From the NCBI RefSeq assembly GCF_003339685.1, contig NZ_QPKI01000004.1, forward strand, positions 36,265 to 100,264: a stretch of 64,000 bases of DNA, in the 5' to 3' direction. The DNA comes from Halomonas sp. DQ26W (GTDB lineage: Bacteria > Pseudomonadota > Gammaproteobacteria > Pseudomonadales > Halomonadaceae). The notes below the pieces were generated by a model. That model saw only the letters and a list, made by a program, of their open reading frames with translations. It was not told the DNA's origin and did not search any database. This document shows positions 26,977-36,160 of this stretch, piece after piece. The translations under genes and the position numbers were made by a program. The first letter of the stretch is position 1; each line of letters starts with the position of its first letter.

Positions 26977-28841
26977 ACTGGCAAAGTGCTCAAAAAAGAC
27001 TGGCGCACCGTCTATCGGGAAAACGGAGTTTCAAGCACCGAGGATATATTGCTGGAGGGATGGGATTCGATGAATTTGCTGCCACCCTGAAGGAGCTGCA
27101 CGTAGAGCACCTGTTCTTCAACTGGCCCGGCGCCGAGGTGCCATGGCCAGGAGACCATGGGGTCATCCTGCTGGCGTCGGATCATGACCTGTATCGTGTG
27201 ACAAGGTTGTTACGTTCACAGCGGCACAGGGGTGATATCGCTTGCACGCTATTCACCATCGGGGGGCTGCCGGGCAGCGATCGAAATGGTGTGGCCTGGC
27301 TCCCCATCAGCCGGGCACGTGAGATGCTGGCCGCATCAGGGCGCTGCGGAATGCACCTGGCAAGCGACGAGCAGCGCCTGCTGGCGATGTGCAGCGAGGC
27401 GGTCTATCACCTTGGTACCGAGAGTGGCTTGCCGCTGTGTGCAGGCCAGCCATCCGATGTTGCATTATCGCCCTATGCACAGGCCATGCAGTTACTCAAC
27501 TCCAGCTGTGGTATCTGGCCGAGCCCTCAAGTGATGGGGCTGGAGGAACTGGAAGGGCGGATGGCCGAAGCGTGTTGGCGGCCGAGCACGGATACGTTGA
27601 GGAAGCTATCCCGGTCCAATCCATGGCTTGCGCAGATTGTGGCCCTGGCCCAGCAAGGCTACCCGGAGCCAGTGCCTGGCCTGGCTGTGATGTTGGTGAG
27701 AGAGCAGGGCCTGCTCCACCTTGATGACTTTCACAAAACGTTGGAGCACCATGGCTTCGATGTGCTGTGCGATCTCAATATCCAAGGTGAGGACCAACTC
27801 CGGGTGGCCGATCGGATACGAGGAGGAAACTGGGGACGTGGACCCTTTCCCTGCAGCGGCGGCTTGCCGGCTCATATGCTGGTCATACATGATGTCCATC
27901 CCGACGTCAGCCGGTCCGAAGCTGCCGGGGCCAACGAACAGGTCGATAATGCCAGAGTCTTCACCGCAAAGGAGAGCATGCGCAGGCGCATGAACCGTGG
28001 CCGCCCGGCCCGGCAGCACTGCAATCCCCTGCATTCATCGGACAATGCCGCTCAGGCCGTTGAATACCTAGCGGTTGTGGCACCCGATCGGATAGAAGAA
28101 ATTGTGGAGCAGGCGCGGCAGCGTAACGCCGCCTACCGTACGCCTTATCCCGTGCTGGCTGATCTCAGCAAGCATGCTCAGCGCGCCAAGGTGGAACTGG
28201 TGGACTTCCATGGTGCCCAGGCGATCTGCAAGACCTTTCGACCTGGCAGGGAGCGTTTCATGGAGCGGGAAGTACAGGCCCGTGAGCTCGGCAAGGAGCT
28301 ACCGGAGGTATCGAGTATCCTGGAGATTGGCCCCCGGCACCTGGTGTTCGAGTGGTATGCCGACAATCTCCAGCGTATCCTGTCGCCCAAGGCGCCTTTC
28401 TATCAACACGGGATGCTGCCTATCTGGGCCATAGAGCGCCTGAGACATGTGATCCTGCATTATCGCCGGCTTGGCTACGAGTGTATCGACCTCAACCCTC
28501 ATAACCTGATCTACGACCCCTGTCAGGGGCTGAAGATCATTGATTTCGAATTCCTGCAGCCGGGGCCACGTGGCGTCGACACCTTGAAGGGAAACTATGC
28601 ATGGTATGCCGTACCTGGCGACTTTTGCGGGGACGTGCCCCAGTCGGCGCGTAATCGCCCCTACCTGCGCCGATGGCTTCCTTATACCGGTCTGCCGCGC
28701 CTGCTATGCCTTCATGAGGTTCCGCGCCCGGTACTGGTATTGGCTCGCTCCTTTTTCCTGGTGCCGTTGACACTCGCCGGCATGAAGCGGGCTGGCCGGC
28801 GCTATGTGCGTCGTATTGCGCGCCAGATAGCCGTCAAGTAG
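26973..28841 (+). CDS. Three-domain protein: nucleotidyltransferase-like, NDP-kinase-like and kinase-like domains
   Basis: A 622-residue cytoplasmic protein with no family name I recognise. Residues about 30-180 resemble a degenerate nucleotidyltransferase fold (GVILLASDHDLYRVTRLL). Residues about 236-370 follow the plan of NDP kinase: GLAVMLVREQ, HLDDFHKTLEHHGFDVL, GGLPAHMLVIHD, then NPLHSSDN, close to the NDPK active-site signature N-x2-H-G-S-D with His354. The KPD motif of true NDPKs is lost. Residues about 405-540 look like a protein-kinase or LPS-kinase fold: Lys420, catalytic DLNPHN (Asp506, Asn511) and metal-binding DFEF (Asp524). It probably phosphorylates a glycan, lipid or nucleotide in polysaccharide synthesis. 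Its ATG overlaps the preceding stop. Confidence 0.6.
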   Translation: MNWQSAQKRLAHRLSGKRSFKHRGYIAGGMGFDEFAATLKELHVEHLFFNWPGAEVPWPGDHGVILLASDHDLYRVTRLLRSQRHRGDIACTLFTIGGLPGSDRNGVAWLPISRAREMLAASGRCGMHLASDEQRLLAMCSEAVYHLGTESGLPLCAGQPSDVALSPYAQAMQLLNSSCGIWPSPQVMGLEELEGRMAEACWRPSTDTLRKLSRSNPWLAQIVALAQQGYPEPVPGLAVMLVREQGLLHLDDFHKTLEHHGFDVLCDLNIQGEDQLRVADRIRGGNWGRGPFPCSGGLPAHMLVIHDVHPDVSRSEAAGANEQVDNARVFTAKESMRRRMNRGRPARQHCNPLHSSDNAAQAVEYLAVVAPDRIEEIVEQARQRNAAYRTPYPVLADLSKHAQRAKVELVDFHGAQAICKTFRPGRERFMEREVQARELGKELPEVSSILEIGPRHLVFEWYADNLQRILSPKAPFYQHGMLPIWAIERLRHVILHYRRLGYECIDLNPHNLIYDPCQGLKIIDFEFLQPGPRGVDTLKGNYAWYAVPGDFCGDVPQSARNRPYLRRWLPYTGLPRLLCLHEVPRPVLVLARSFFLVPLTLAGMKRAGRRYVRRIARQIAVK

Positions 28842-29027
28842 AGGTGACGGTCTACCCGCATGGGCCTGACCTGCTGCTCGATGGATGTTCAACCATGCTT
28901 GAATCTACACCGAAGAGTTATGCTATGGCCCTGGGTTCTGGTTTTTCGTTTCAAAAAAGTAACCGGACTACCAAGTGTGAAGCATTGTAGCGCCACTTGC
29001 AGCCGCTCGAATCATACCATCGGCGCT

Positions 29028-29969
29028 ATGAATGGCGAAGTCGTTAAGGTGCCCCTCATTTCGGTAGTGGTTCCCGTCTACAACAAGATTTCGACGCTGT
29101 CTGCCTCCCTGGAGTGCCTTTACCAGCAGACATTTCGCAATTTTGAGATCATCGCAGTGGATGATGGCTCCAGCGATGGCTCCCTCGAATTGTTGAAGCG
29201 CCATGAACGAGCCGGTCGGTTGCGCCTGTATCGTCCGGCAACGCCTGGACCCGGGGGTCATGCGGCTCGTAATCATGGCGCGGAACAGGCGAAAGCCGAA
29301 TGGTTGGTCTTTTTCGATGTCGACGACCTGCTTCTGTTCGATCATTTATCCTGTTTTGCCGATGGAATCGCCCGCTATCCAGAGATCGAACTGTTCATAA
29401 ATGCTTATCAAAAGATGAAAGAGCACCAGCGTTTGCCTCGAAGCGAACAAATCCAAAGTGGTGTGCTCGAGCGATATGATGCATTGATGGCTTTTGCACG
29501 ATACGACTTCATTCACATGAATGGAGCCTGCCTTCGGCGTGACCGATTCAAGGCGCTGGGCGGCTTTCCTGCCGAGCGCTACCGTCGCGGTGGAGACATC
29601 TATTTCTGGCTCAAGACACTCTGCAATTTGGAAACTATTTATTACAATAATGTCGTCACCAGCCTATGGCAGTTGGAACACAGCGGCATCACACACGACA
29701 GAAATAACCTTGCCAATATCCACCCCTGTGTCGACGTGTTATCAGAGTGTGAAAATAATCTGCCATGGCGTGAACGGCGTCAGCTACGGGCAGCGGTTAA
29801 CCGCAAGGTGCTTTCCTGGGCGCTGGAAAAAAAACGGCTTGGACAATCCATAAGGAGGGACCTGGCATCTATCAGGTGCAGCAGCATGCGACTTAGGCAT
29901 TGGCTACATATGGCCATGCTCCTAGTTCCTTATCCGTACTATGACAAGCTGAAGAAATGGTTAAAGTAA
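29028..29969 (+). CDS. Family 2 glycosyltransferase (first of two tandem paralogues)
   Basis: A 313-residue GT-A glycosyltransferase. It has the GT2 start ISVVVPVYNKISTLSASLEC, the EIIAVDDGSSDGS nucleotide-binding loop and the metal-binding FFDVDDLLLF (DxD type). The acceptor region contains DFIHMNGACL and RYRRGGDIYFWLKTL. There is no membrane helix; the Arg/Lys-rich C-terminus may sit on the inner membrane. I chose the ATG at 29028 because the preceding 56 codons do not look like GT2 sequence. It is strikingly similar to the next gene. The sugar it transfers cannot be told. Confidence 0.85.
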   Translation: MNGEVVKVPLISVVVPVYNKISTLSASLECLYQQTFRNFEIIAVDDGSSDGSLELLKRHERAGRLRLYRPATPGPGGHAARNHGAEQAKAEWLVFFDVDDLLLFDHLSCFADGIARYPEIELFINAYQKMKEHQRLPRSEQIQSGVLERYDALMAFARYDFIHMNGACLRRDRFKALGGFPAERYRRGGDIYFWLKTLCNLETIYYNNVVTSLWQLEHSGITHDRNNLANIHPCVDVLSECENNLPWRERRQLRAAVNRKVLSWALEKKRLGQSIRRDLASIRCSSMRLRHWLHMAMLLVPYPYYDKLKKWLK

Positions 29970-30381
29970 ATGGTTTTATCATTGAATTTTAAATTTTTAT
30001 GAAAAGAAAAAAGAGGGGTCGAAGCGAGAAAAAGACGGCTCAACGCGGTAATTTCCTACAACGCCATCGATATTATTCACATTAGTCAGCTACGATTGCT
30101 GAGACGGCTAGCTGCCTTTGTGTTTGTTCAGTTAGATATTTATTCGCGATGAAAAGCGCTTGGTCTTTGGTGCCTGGCATGCCGGCAACTTAGCAATAAC
30201 ACATGCTGACTTTAACGATTCGCTAGGAATGAAGTGCCTGATATACGTGCGATAATATTTTCGAAAAAGCATGGCGTGCTTTATGGTGATCATGTGTGCG
30301 ACAAATGACCAGGTATCTGGGTGTTTGAGATGTATAAGTACTTATTCTCCTGTTCTTGATGCGCAAAAGGTGGGATGAGCA
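29970..30381. other. AT-rich gap with no recognised feature
   Basis: About 410 bases between the two paralogous GT2 genes. Composition is much richer in A+T than the window average. I see no open frame of note, no clear promoter and no transposase sequence. It may be the decayed remains of transferred DNA. Confidence 0.5.
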
Positions 30382-31323
30382 ATGCCTTTTTTTACTATTA
30401 TCGTGCCTGTCCATAATAAAGAATCCTCTCTGGAAGCGTCGTTGTCTTCGGCGTATGAACAGACTTTCCGTGACTTCGAGATCATAGCCATAGACGATTG
30501 CTCAACGGACCGTTCCGCTGCGTTAATCAAGAGTCATGAGGAGAAGGGTCTAGTGAGAGTCTATAGAAGATCTGTTCCAGGTCCCGGGGGTTATGCGGCA
30601 AGAAATTACGGTGTCTCTCAGGCAAAAGCGGACTGGTTGGTGTTTCTCGATGCCGATGACCTTTTTTCGCCAACCCATTTGCAGAATTTTCATGAGGCGA
30701 TACAGAAGAATCCGGATGTTCAGCTTTTGGTGAATGCGTATGAAAAAACTCAGCATGGAAAAAAATCAGGACGTAGAAAAGTATTTGAAACTGGGCGCGT
30801 GTCTCGCCAAAAATCCTTGGCTGCCTTTGCTAGTGCGGACTTTATTCATATGAATGGTGTCTGCATGCACAAGCCGTTCTTTTTTTCCATAGGTGGGTTT
30901 CCAGAAGGGCGGTTTCGGCGAGGTGGCGATGTGTATCTCTGGTTGAAATCGCTGTGTCGTCTTGAGGTGATTTACTTTAATGAGGAGGTAACAAGTTTCT
31001 GGACAATGGATTACAGGGAGGTTACCCGGAATACGCTTAACTTGAGCGGCACCCACCCAAGTGTCGATTTGTTGGCGGAGGAAATAAACAATCTTTCATT
31101 TCTTGATCGAGCCAGGTTGAAAGCGGCGGTGAATAGAAAGTCAATAGCCTGGGCGGTGGAAAAGAAGAGTTGCGGTCTGCCAGTCGCTGAGGATGTGCGA
31201 GGCCTCTCGTGTTTGGGGCTTCGGCCTCGTCAGTTTATACCTTTGGTTTCATTGCTGTTGCCGCAGCGGATTTTCAAGGGGCTGAGGTTGTTGAGAAAGG
31301 CAAGATTGTCTTGGCCTGGATGA
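30382..31323 (+). CDS. Family 2 glycosyltransferase (second paralogue, AT-rich)
   Basis: A 313-residue GT2 enzyme of the same length as the preceding one and sharing most motifs: IIVPVHNKESSLEASL, EIIAIDDCSTDRS, VPGPGGYAARNYG, FLDADDLFSP (DxDD), DFIHMNG and GRFRRGGDVYLWLKSLC. Its codon use is far more AT-rich than the first copy, so it is probably a divergent homologue acquired separately and not a fresh duplication. It may add a neighbouring sugar in the same repeat unit. Start is the ATG after GGTGGGATGAGCA. Confidence 0.85.
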   Translation: MPFFTIIVPVHNKESSLEASLSSAYEQTFRDFEIIAIDDCSTDRSAALIKSHEEKGLVRVYRRSVPGPGGYAARNYGVSQAKADWLVFLDADDLFSPTHLQNFHEAIQKNPDVQLLVNAYEKTQHGKKSGRRKVFETGRVSRQKSLAAFASADFIHMNGVCMHKPFFFSIGGFPEGRFRRGGDVYLWLKSLCRLEVIYFNEEVTSFWTMDYREVTRNTLNLSGTHPSVDLLAEEINNLSFLDRARLKAAVNRKSIAWAVEKKSCGLPVAEDVRGLSCLGLRPRQFIPLVSLLLPQRIFKGLRLLRKARLSWPG

Positions 31324-31357
31324 ACTAACTTTCCTGTCTTAAGTCACTGGAGTCCCT

Positions 31358-32326
31358 ATGAATTTCAAGACCTACTCAGAACTAAGTAATGATATAAGAA
31401 AGCATATCGGCTCTCTCCATGCGCTCGATATCGATCTGGTTGTTGGTATTCCCAGAAGCGGCATGATTCCCGCTTACATGATCGCGCTGGGGTTGAATCT
31501 ACACTGTACTGATATTGACCACTTTGTGCGTGGTGGGCAACTGAAGAGTGGTGTAACCAGAAAGGTTTCCAGGAGTTTGGAAACGGTATGGGATGCCAAA
31601 AAGATTTTGCTTGTCGACGATAGCATCTTTTCTGGAAAATCCATGAAGCTGGCGAGAAATAGTATTCCAGCATCTTTCACTGGGGAAATCGTAGAGCTGG
31701 CTATTTATTCATCTATTCGTGGAAGAAATGATATCGATCTTTATCTTGAATATGTGTCTCATCCTCGGATATTCGAGTGGAATGTATTCCATCATCCTAT
31801 CCTCTCAAGGAGCTGTATTTCCATTGACAGAGAAGTAGCAAGCATCCTGAGGGAGGGTGAAGGACATGGAAAGACTGATGTGGTGAAGAGCAACGATTTT
31901 TCTCCGCTTTCGGCTACCTATGTCCATTCTCTCGTGTCGGTGGAAGGAGAGGAGAATAGGAGTGACATTGAGGCATGGCTGGCAGAACGCGGCATTAGCT
32001 ATGAGAACCTGGTCTTTCTGGATGTCAGGCCGGGGAGCGCATCTTCCAGTCGGTTCGAAGCTGCTATTGAAAAGGCATTTTATTACAAAACAAGCAAGCT
32101 GGAATTTTTTATTGAGCCTGATGATAATCAAGCGCTAGGTATATTTAAGGAAAGCGGAAAGCCTGTTTATTGCTCCAGCAGTAACATCATATATCATGCC
32201 TCCGCCATGCGTGGTCTATATACTAATCCTGCTTCTGTAATGACAAGATTAAAGCACCAAAGCCAATTCTTTCCAGTGCCAATTAAAAATGTGCTGAAAT
32301 TTTTCTACAGGAAGTTTTCAAAATAA
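31358..32326 (+). CDS. Phosphoribosyltransferase-like protein with a C-terminal HAD-like domain
   Basis: A 322-residue protein. Residues about 20-110 form a type I PRTase fold: LVVGIPRSGMIPAYMIAL and the PRPP loop LLVDDSIFSGKSM (84-96), a variant of DDxxxTG. Residues about 195-300 resemble a reduced HAD-like domain (EAWLAERGISYENLVFLDVR, then FFIEPDDNQALGIFKESGKP). Such two-domain proteins occur in surface-polysaccharide clusters with no assigned reaction. The gene is AT-rich and lies between GT2 genes. A role in making or attaching a phosphoribosyl group, or a regulatory role, is speculation. Confidence 0.65.
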   Translation: MNFKTYSELSNDIRKHIGSLHALDIDLVVGIPRSGMIPAYMIALGLNLHCTDIDHFVRGGQLKSGVTRKVSRSLETVWDAKKILLVDDSIFSGKSMKLARNSIPASFTGEIVELAIYSSIRGRNDIDLYLEYVSHPRIFEWNVFHHPILSRSCISIDREVASILREGEGHGKTDVVKSNDFSPLSATYVHSLVSVEGEENRSDIEAWLAERGISYENLVFLDVRPGSASSSRFEAAIEKAFYYKTSKLEFFIEPDDNQALGIFKESGKPVYCSSSNIIYHASAMRGLYTNPASVMTRLKHQSQFFPVPIKNVLKFFYRKFSK

Positions 32327-32361
32327 AGCTATATGTTTGCCGCTAGAGTAATGGTGGAGTT

Positions 32362-33156
32362 ATGAGTAAACCTTTAGTCAGTGTATATATGAGCGTTCGA
32401 AATGGTGGCCCCTACTTGGGGCATGCCGTCAACAGCGTGCGAAATCAAACATATCAGAATTGGGAGCTAATTATCGTGGATGATGGGTCAACAGATGACA
32501 CGCTGAATTATCTGTTGACCTTGCCTGAGCTTGATAACCGTATTCTGGTTTTGCCAACGACCGGCATGGGTAGAGGTCGGGCGCTTAACCATGCCATATC
32601 TCATGCAAAGGGAAGCTATATCGCCAATCTGGATGCCGATGACCTGTCCCATCCGCAAAGACTTGAGGTACAGCTAGCCCTCATGCAACAACATGAACTG
32701 CCTTTTCTCTGCTCGGCACCACAGTACATTCGGGATGACGAGGCAGTGTACTGGCAGCCGGTTGATGTTCGGTCCTGCGAAGTGGTCGATTGTAGTCATC
32801 GGCTGCTGCGCAGAAACCCGGTCAATCACTCCTCCGTGATCATGGAGCGCACGCTATGCCAAGCAGTAGGGGGATATGACGAACGGTTGATGTCGCAGCT
32901 CGATTATGACCTCTGGTATCGCATCTGCCTGGCGGAATACCCCATCACACGTTCCTCTTCGGTACTTGTGGCCAAGCGGTTTCACGCTCGCCAGTCATTC
33001 GAACGGCACCGGCGGCTGCGTTATATATGGAACAGCTATCTGGTTCAGCGGCGTGTGATCGCGGGTCTGGGTGGGGGCTGGTCGGATCGAGCCTACATGG
33101 TATTACGGTTATGCATAGGGCTTGTACCGCCAAGCATACGCTTGAGTCGGAGATAG
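32362..33156 (+). CDS. Family 2 glycosyltransferase
   Basis: A 264-residue GT2 enzyme with VSVYMSVRNGGPYLGHAVNS, ELIIVDDGSTDDT, the DxD-type motif NLDADDLSHPQR and the acceptor-side NPVNHSSVIMERT plus YDERLMSQLDYDLW. It is similar in plan to capsular and LPS GT2 enzymes that add one residue to a lipid-linked oligosaccharide. Codon use returns towards the GC-rich norm along the gene. It lies 36 bases after the PRTase-like gene and before the dehydrogenase. Confidence 0.85.
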   Translation: MSKPLVSVYMSVRNGGPYLGHAVNSVRNQTYQNWELIIVDDGSTDDTLNYLLTLPELDNRILVLPTTGMGRGRALNHAISHAKGSYIANLDADDLSHPQRLEVQLALMQQHELPFLCSAPQYIRDDEAVYWQPVDVRSCEVVDCSHRLLRRNPVNHSSVIMERTLCQAVGGYDERLMSQLDYDLWYRICLAEYPITRSSSVLVAKRFHARQSFERHRRLRYIWNSYLVQRRVIAGLGGGWSDRAYMVLRLCIGLVPPSIRLSRR

Positions 33157-33192
33157 TTTCCCGTCACCGTTCTGATAAGTCGAAGGTGCATC

Positions 33193-34155
33193 ATGAAAGT
33201 AGGTCTCTCATTCACTCCACAAAGCTATGACGACTGGGAGCGAAAAATACGTTTGTCCCTCGCTGAACTGGTGCCCGATCTGACTCTGCACGATTGCCGC
33301 AGGCCGGGTTCTTTGCTTGATCTAAAACCCGAGGTCGTGGTGGGCCACGAGAGTGACGTCCTCATTGACGATTTGACGACCCCTCCGGCATCGCTTCGGT
33401 GGGTGCAGGTCATGCGTTCTGGCGTGGACCGTCTCCTCGAAGCCATCGGCGGCGCTCCCGTTACGTTTAGGATCACCAACGTACGCGGCATTCATGCCCA
33501 AGCTATGGCGGAGTACCTGCTGGCGGTACTGCTGCACTTTGAAAAGCGTATCGGCACATTCGTTGAGAACGGGGTGCACGGACACTGGGAGAGGCCGACC
33601 CTGGGCCAGTTGGCCGGTAAGCGTCTGCTGGTGTGCGGGGCTGGTGGAATCGGTCTCCCTGTGGGAGCCGTTTTCGATGGACTCGGTGTCACGGTGGAGG
33701 CTGTCGCCCGGGAGACGAGTCCCCGACCGCCGTTTCGATGTGTTCATCCGTTGAGCGCCTTGCCCGACGTAATCGGTGCCTTCGATTACGTTTTTTGTGC
33801 CTTGCCTCTGACCCACGAGACCCGCGACGTCTTCAATCGGGGCGTAATCGATGCCATGAAGCCCGGTGCGTTTTTCGTCAACGTCGCCAGGGGTGAACTC
33901 GTGGATGAATGGGCGTTGATGGAGTCCCTGCGAGCCGGACGGCTGGGTGGATCGGTCCTGGATGCGTTTCGCGAGGAGCCCCTGCCGAGCGATTCGCCAT
34001 TGTGGACCACGCCTAACCTGCTGATCACGCCCCATGTCGCTGGCCGCTTTCCCTTGGGCCATGAGCTCGGTCTGGCGGTCCTCAGGGACAACATGACCGC
34101 CTATCTCGCAGGTTCCCCGTTGCTCACGGAAGTCTTTCCGCAAAGAGGTTATTGA
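33193..34155 (+). CDS. D-2-hydroxyacid dehydrogenase
   Basis: NAD(P)-dependent oxidoreductase, 320 residues, of the D-isomer 2-hydroxyacid dehydrogenase family. The cofactor domain has LLVCGAGGIGLPVGAVFDGLG (GxGxxG-type, from about 142). Catalytic residues are visible as NVARGELVDE (Arg), a Glu in FREEPLPSDSPLW and His in LLITPHVAGRFP. In a polysaccharide cluster it may make or consume a hydroxyacid such as lactate or glycerate used as a substituent. That fits the HpcH/HpaI-family aldolase nearby but is inference. It overlaps the next gene by one base. Confidence 0.82.
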   Translation: MKVGLSFTPQSYDDWERKIRLSLAELVPDLTLHDCRRPGSLLDLKPEVVVGHESDVLIDDLTTPPASLRWVQVMRSGVDRLLEAIGGAPVTFRITNVRGIHAQAMAEYLLAVLLHFEKRIGTFVENGVHGHWERPTLGQLAGKRLLVCGAGGIGLPVGAVFDGLGVTVEAVARETSPRPPFRCVHPLSALPDVIGAFDYVFCALPLTHETRDVFNRGVIDAMKPGAFFVNVARGELVDEWALMESLRAGRLGGSVLDAFREEPLPSDSPLWTTPNLLITPHVAGRFPLGHELGLAVLRDNMTAYLAGSPLLTEVFPQRGY

Positions 34156-35330
34156 TGATGACGATAAACTCCGACTTCGAATACAAGGATGTGCTGTTCA
34201 TTGCGGCTAACACGCGATCGCTGGTTGCCAATCGGGGAGCGCTGATCCGAGCCCTACAGCAGCGAGGGCTAAGCGTTGGCGCCTTGGTGCCGGACGATGA
34301 TTTCCTGCAGGAAGTTCTGGCGCTAGGGGTCACGACATGGCGTTATCATCTCGATCGCCACAGCATGGGCGTGGGCGGAGAAATAACGCGTTTTCTCGAA
34401 CTGCGGCGAATAATCCGGGCCATTGCGCCACAGGCTGTTTTCGCCTACTCCGTCAAACCAATCATTTTTGGTGTCCCGGCGGCAAGGCTGGCGGGGGTGA
34501 GCGAGACCTATTGCCTGGCCACCGGCCTTGGTTACCTGTACGGCCGGCATGACTGGCGCACGCGCCTGATTCGTGCAGTGGTCAACCGCTGCTATGCCGT
34601 ATCGGGAGGCCTGAGTCGAACGTTCTTCTTTCAAAATCCCGACGATCGCGACGAACTTCAGCAGAGCTTTCTCTTTCGTCGCATGACGCGCAGCGTGGTG
34701 GTCAACGGATCTGGCGTGGATCCTGGCGAGTATCCCTTCAGCGAGCCCTCGACGGCTCCGATTCGCTTTCTGTTCATGGGGCGATTTCTCGAGGAGAAGG
34801 GCATTCGCGAATTCGTCAGCGCGGCGCGGCGGCTGGCATCGGAAAACCCGGAGGTGGAATTCATTGCCTTGGGCGACGTCGACGAAACCTCGGTCAATGC
34901 CATTAGACCGGAAGAAGTAGCAACGTGGCGCAAAGAGGGTTGCGTCTCGTTCCCTGGCAAGGTTCGCGACGTGCGGCGCTATCTCCGGGACGCCTCGGTG
35001 ATGGTCCTGCCCTCCTACTATCGGGAGGGAATCCCACGCAGCCTGCTTGAGGCCATGAGCACAGGGCGGCCGATCATCACCTGTGATTCGCCTGGCTGCC
35101 GCGAGACGGTAGAGGAAGGCGTCAACGGCCGGCTGGTACCTCCTGGCGATGTCCAAGCGCTGGCTGACCGGATGCAAGCCTTCATTCACGATCCGAGCCT
35201 GGTAGGGCGAATGGGTCGAGCGGGGAGAGCCCTGGTGGAGGCGCGCTTCACTACTGACTTCGTCAATCGACAAATGCTTGATGAAATGCCGATCGCCAAT
35301 GTCGGAGGAACGCTCAAGGGAATGGCATAA
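34155..35330 (+). CDS. Family 4 glycosyltransferase
   Basis: A 391-residue GT-B enzyme. The N-terminal half has FIAANTRSLVANRGALIRAL and CLATGLGYLYG. The C-terminal half has FFFQNPDDRDELQ, VNGSGVDPGEYP, FLFMGRFLEEKGIREFVSAA and the retaining-GT4 motif region SYYREGIPRSLLEAMSTGRP with its E-x7-E. It belongs to the group of GT4 enzymes next to initiating sugar transferases in O-antigen and exopolysaccharide loci. The first of several ATG codons (34155) overlaps the upstream stop. A decayed relative lies at 37075-37487. Confidence 0.87.
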   Translation: MMTINSDFEYKDVLFIAANTRSLVANRGALIRALQQRGLSVGALVPDDDFLQEVLALGVTTWRYHLDRHSMGVGGEITRFLELRRIIRAIAPQAVFAYSVKPIIFGVPAARLAGVSETYCLATGLGYLYGRHDWRTRLIRAVVNRCYAVSGGLSRTFFFQNPDDRDELQQSFLFRRMTRSVVVNGSGVDPGEYPFSEPSTAPIRFLFMGRFLEEKGIREFVSAARRLASENPEVEFIALGDVDETSVNAIRPEEVATWRKEGCVSFPGKVRDVRRYLRDASVMVLPSYYREGIPRSLLEAMSTGRPIITCDSPGCRETVEEGVNGRLVPPGDVQALADRMQAFIHDPSLVGRMGRAGRALVEARFTTDFVNRQMLDEMPIANVGGTLKGMA

Positions 35331-35509
35331 GTTCGTCGCCCTGGCCCCTCCCCTTAGGCCAGTCTCGCTGAAGTCCGGTCTCCAATGGCTGCGACATCTT
35401 GAACTGGTGAGGCTGCAGCAATTCGGTGGACCACTGAGCAAATCACCCCTTCGCTACTTTCCCTCCACAACGGTGCCAGTTGCCGTTCCTTTCGTGCAGG
35501 TAAGACAAC

Positions 35510-36160
35510 ATGCAGATAGTCATAAAACGTTGCCTGGATATCGTCGTATCCGCCCTGGCATTGCTGGTGTTGGCACCGCTGCTGGTGTTGATTGCCGTGC
35601 TGATTCGTTGTGACACGTTCGGACCTTCGCTCTTCGTCCAGCGTCGCGTTGGGCGATACCTTGAGCCGTTTCACATCTACAAGTTCCGCACCATGCAAGA
35701 TCGCAATGCCGAGGAAATCGATCCACTGAACGAAGGCGTGATTAGCTCGGGCAGCGATCCGCGCATTACCCGGATAGGGCGATTCCTTCGGACGACGAGT
35801 CTCGATGAGCTCCCCCAGCTCTTTAACATTCTCAAGGGTGACATGAGCCTGGTCGGCCCTCGCCCCGTGCTCGAAGAGCAGGTCGAAGCCGTGCCCGACA
35901 AATTCATGGAACGTTTCGTGGTGCGCCCGGGATTGACTGGCCTGGCTCAGGTCCATGGGCGCCGCAGTCTCGGCTGGCTCGAACAATTGGAACTGGACGT
36001 GCGCTACACCGAACGGGCCAGTGTCTGGCTGGACCTGCGGCTCATGCTGGCCACGGCGTATGTAGTGCTGACCTTCAAGGATGTCTACGGCAGCACTGAA
36101 CGGAACTGGCGCCAATACCGGAAGGGTAAGTGTCAACAGGACTCGGGAGAAACCAAGTGA
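35510..36160 (+). CDS. Initiating sugar-phosphate transferase (PglC/WcaJ C-terminal type)
   Basis: A 216-residue monotopic membrane enzyme of the bacterial sugar transferase family that moves a sugar-1-phosphate onto undecaprenyl phosphate, starting the repeat unit. It has one N-terminal hydrophobic segment ([19 protein letters not shown]) and the family blocks [28 protein letters not shown] and [14 protein letters not shown]. It lacks the extra four helices of full WcaJ, so it is the short PglC-like form. A 180-base gap separates it from the GT4 gene. Its TGA overlaps the next gene's GTG. Confidence 0.92.
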   Translation: MQIVIKRCLDIVVSALALLVLAPLLVLIAVLIRCDTFGPSLFVQRRVGRYLEPFHIYKFRTMQDRNAEEIDPLNEGVISSGSDPRITRIGRFLRTTSLDELPQLFNILKGDMSLVGPRPVLEEQVEAVPDKFMERFVVRPGLTGLAQVHGRRSLGWLEQLELDVRYTERASVWLDLRLMLATAYVVLTFKDVYGSTERNWRQYRKGKCQQDSGETK

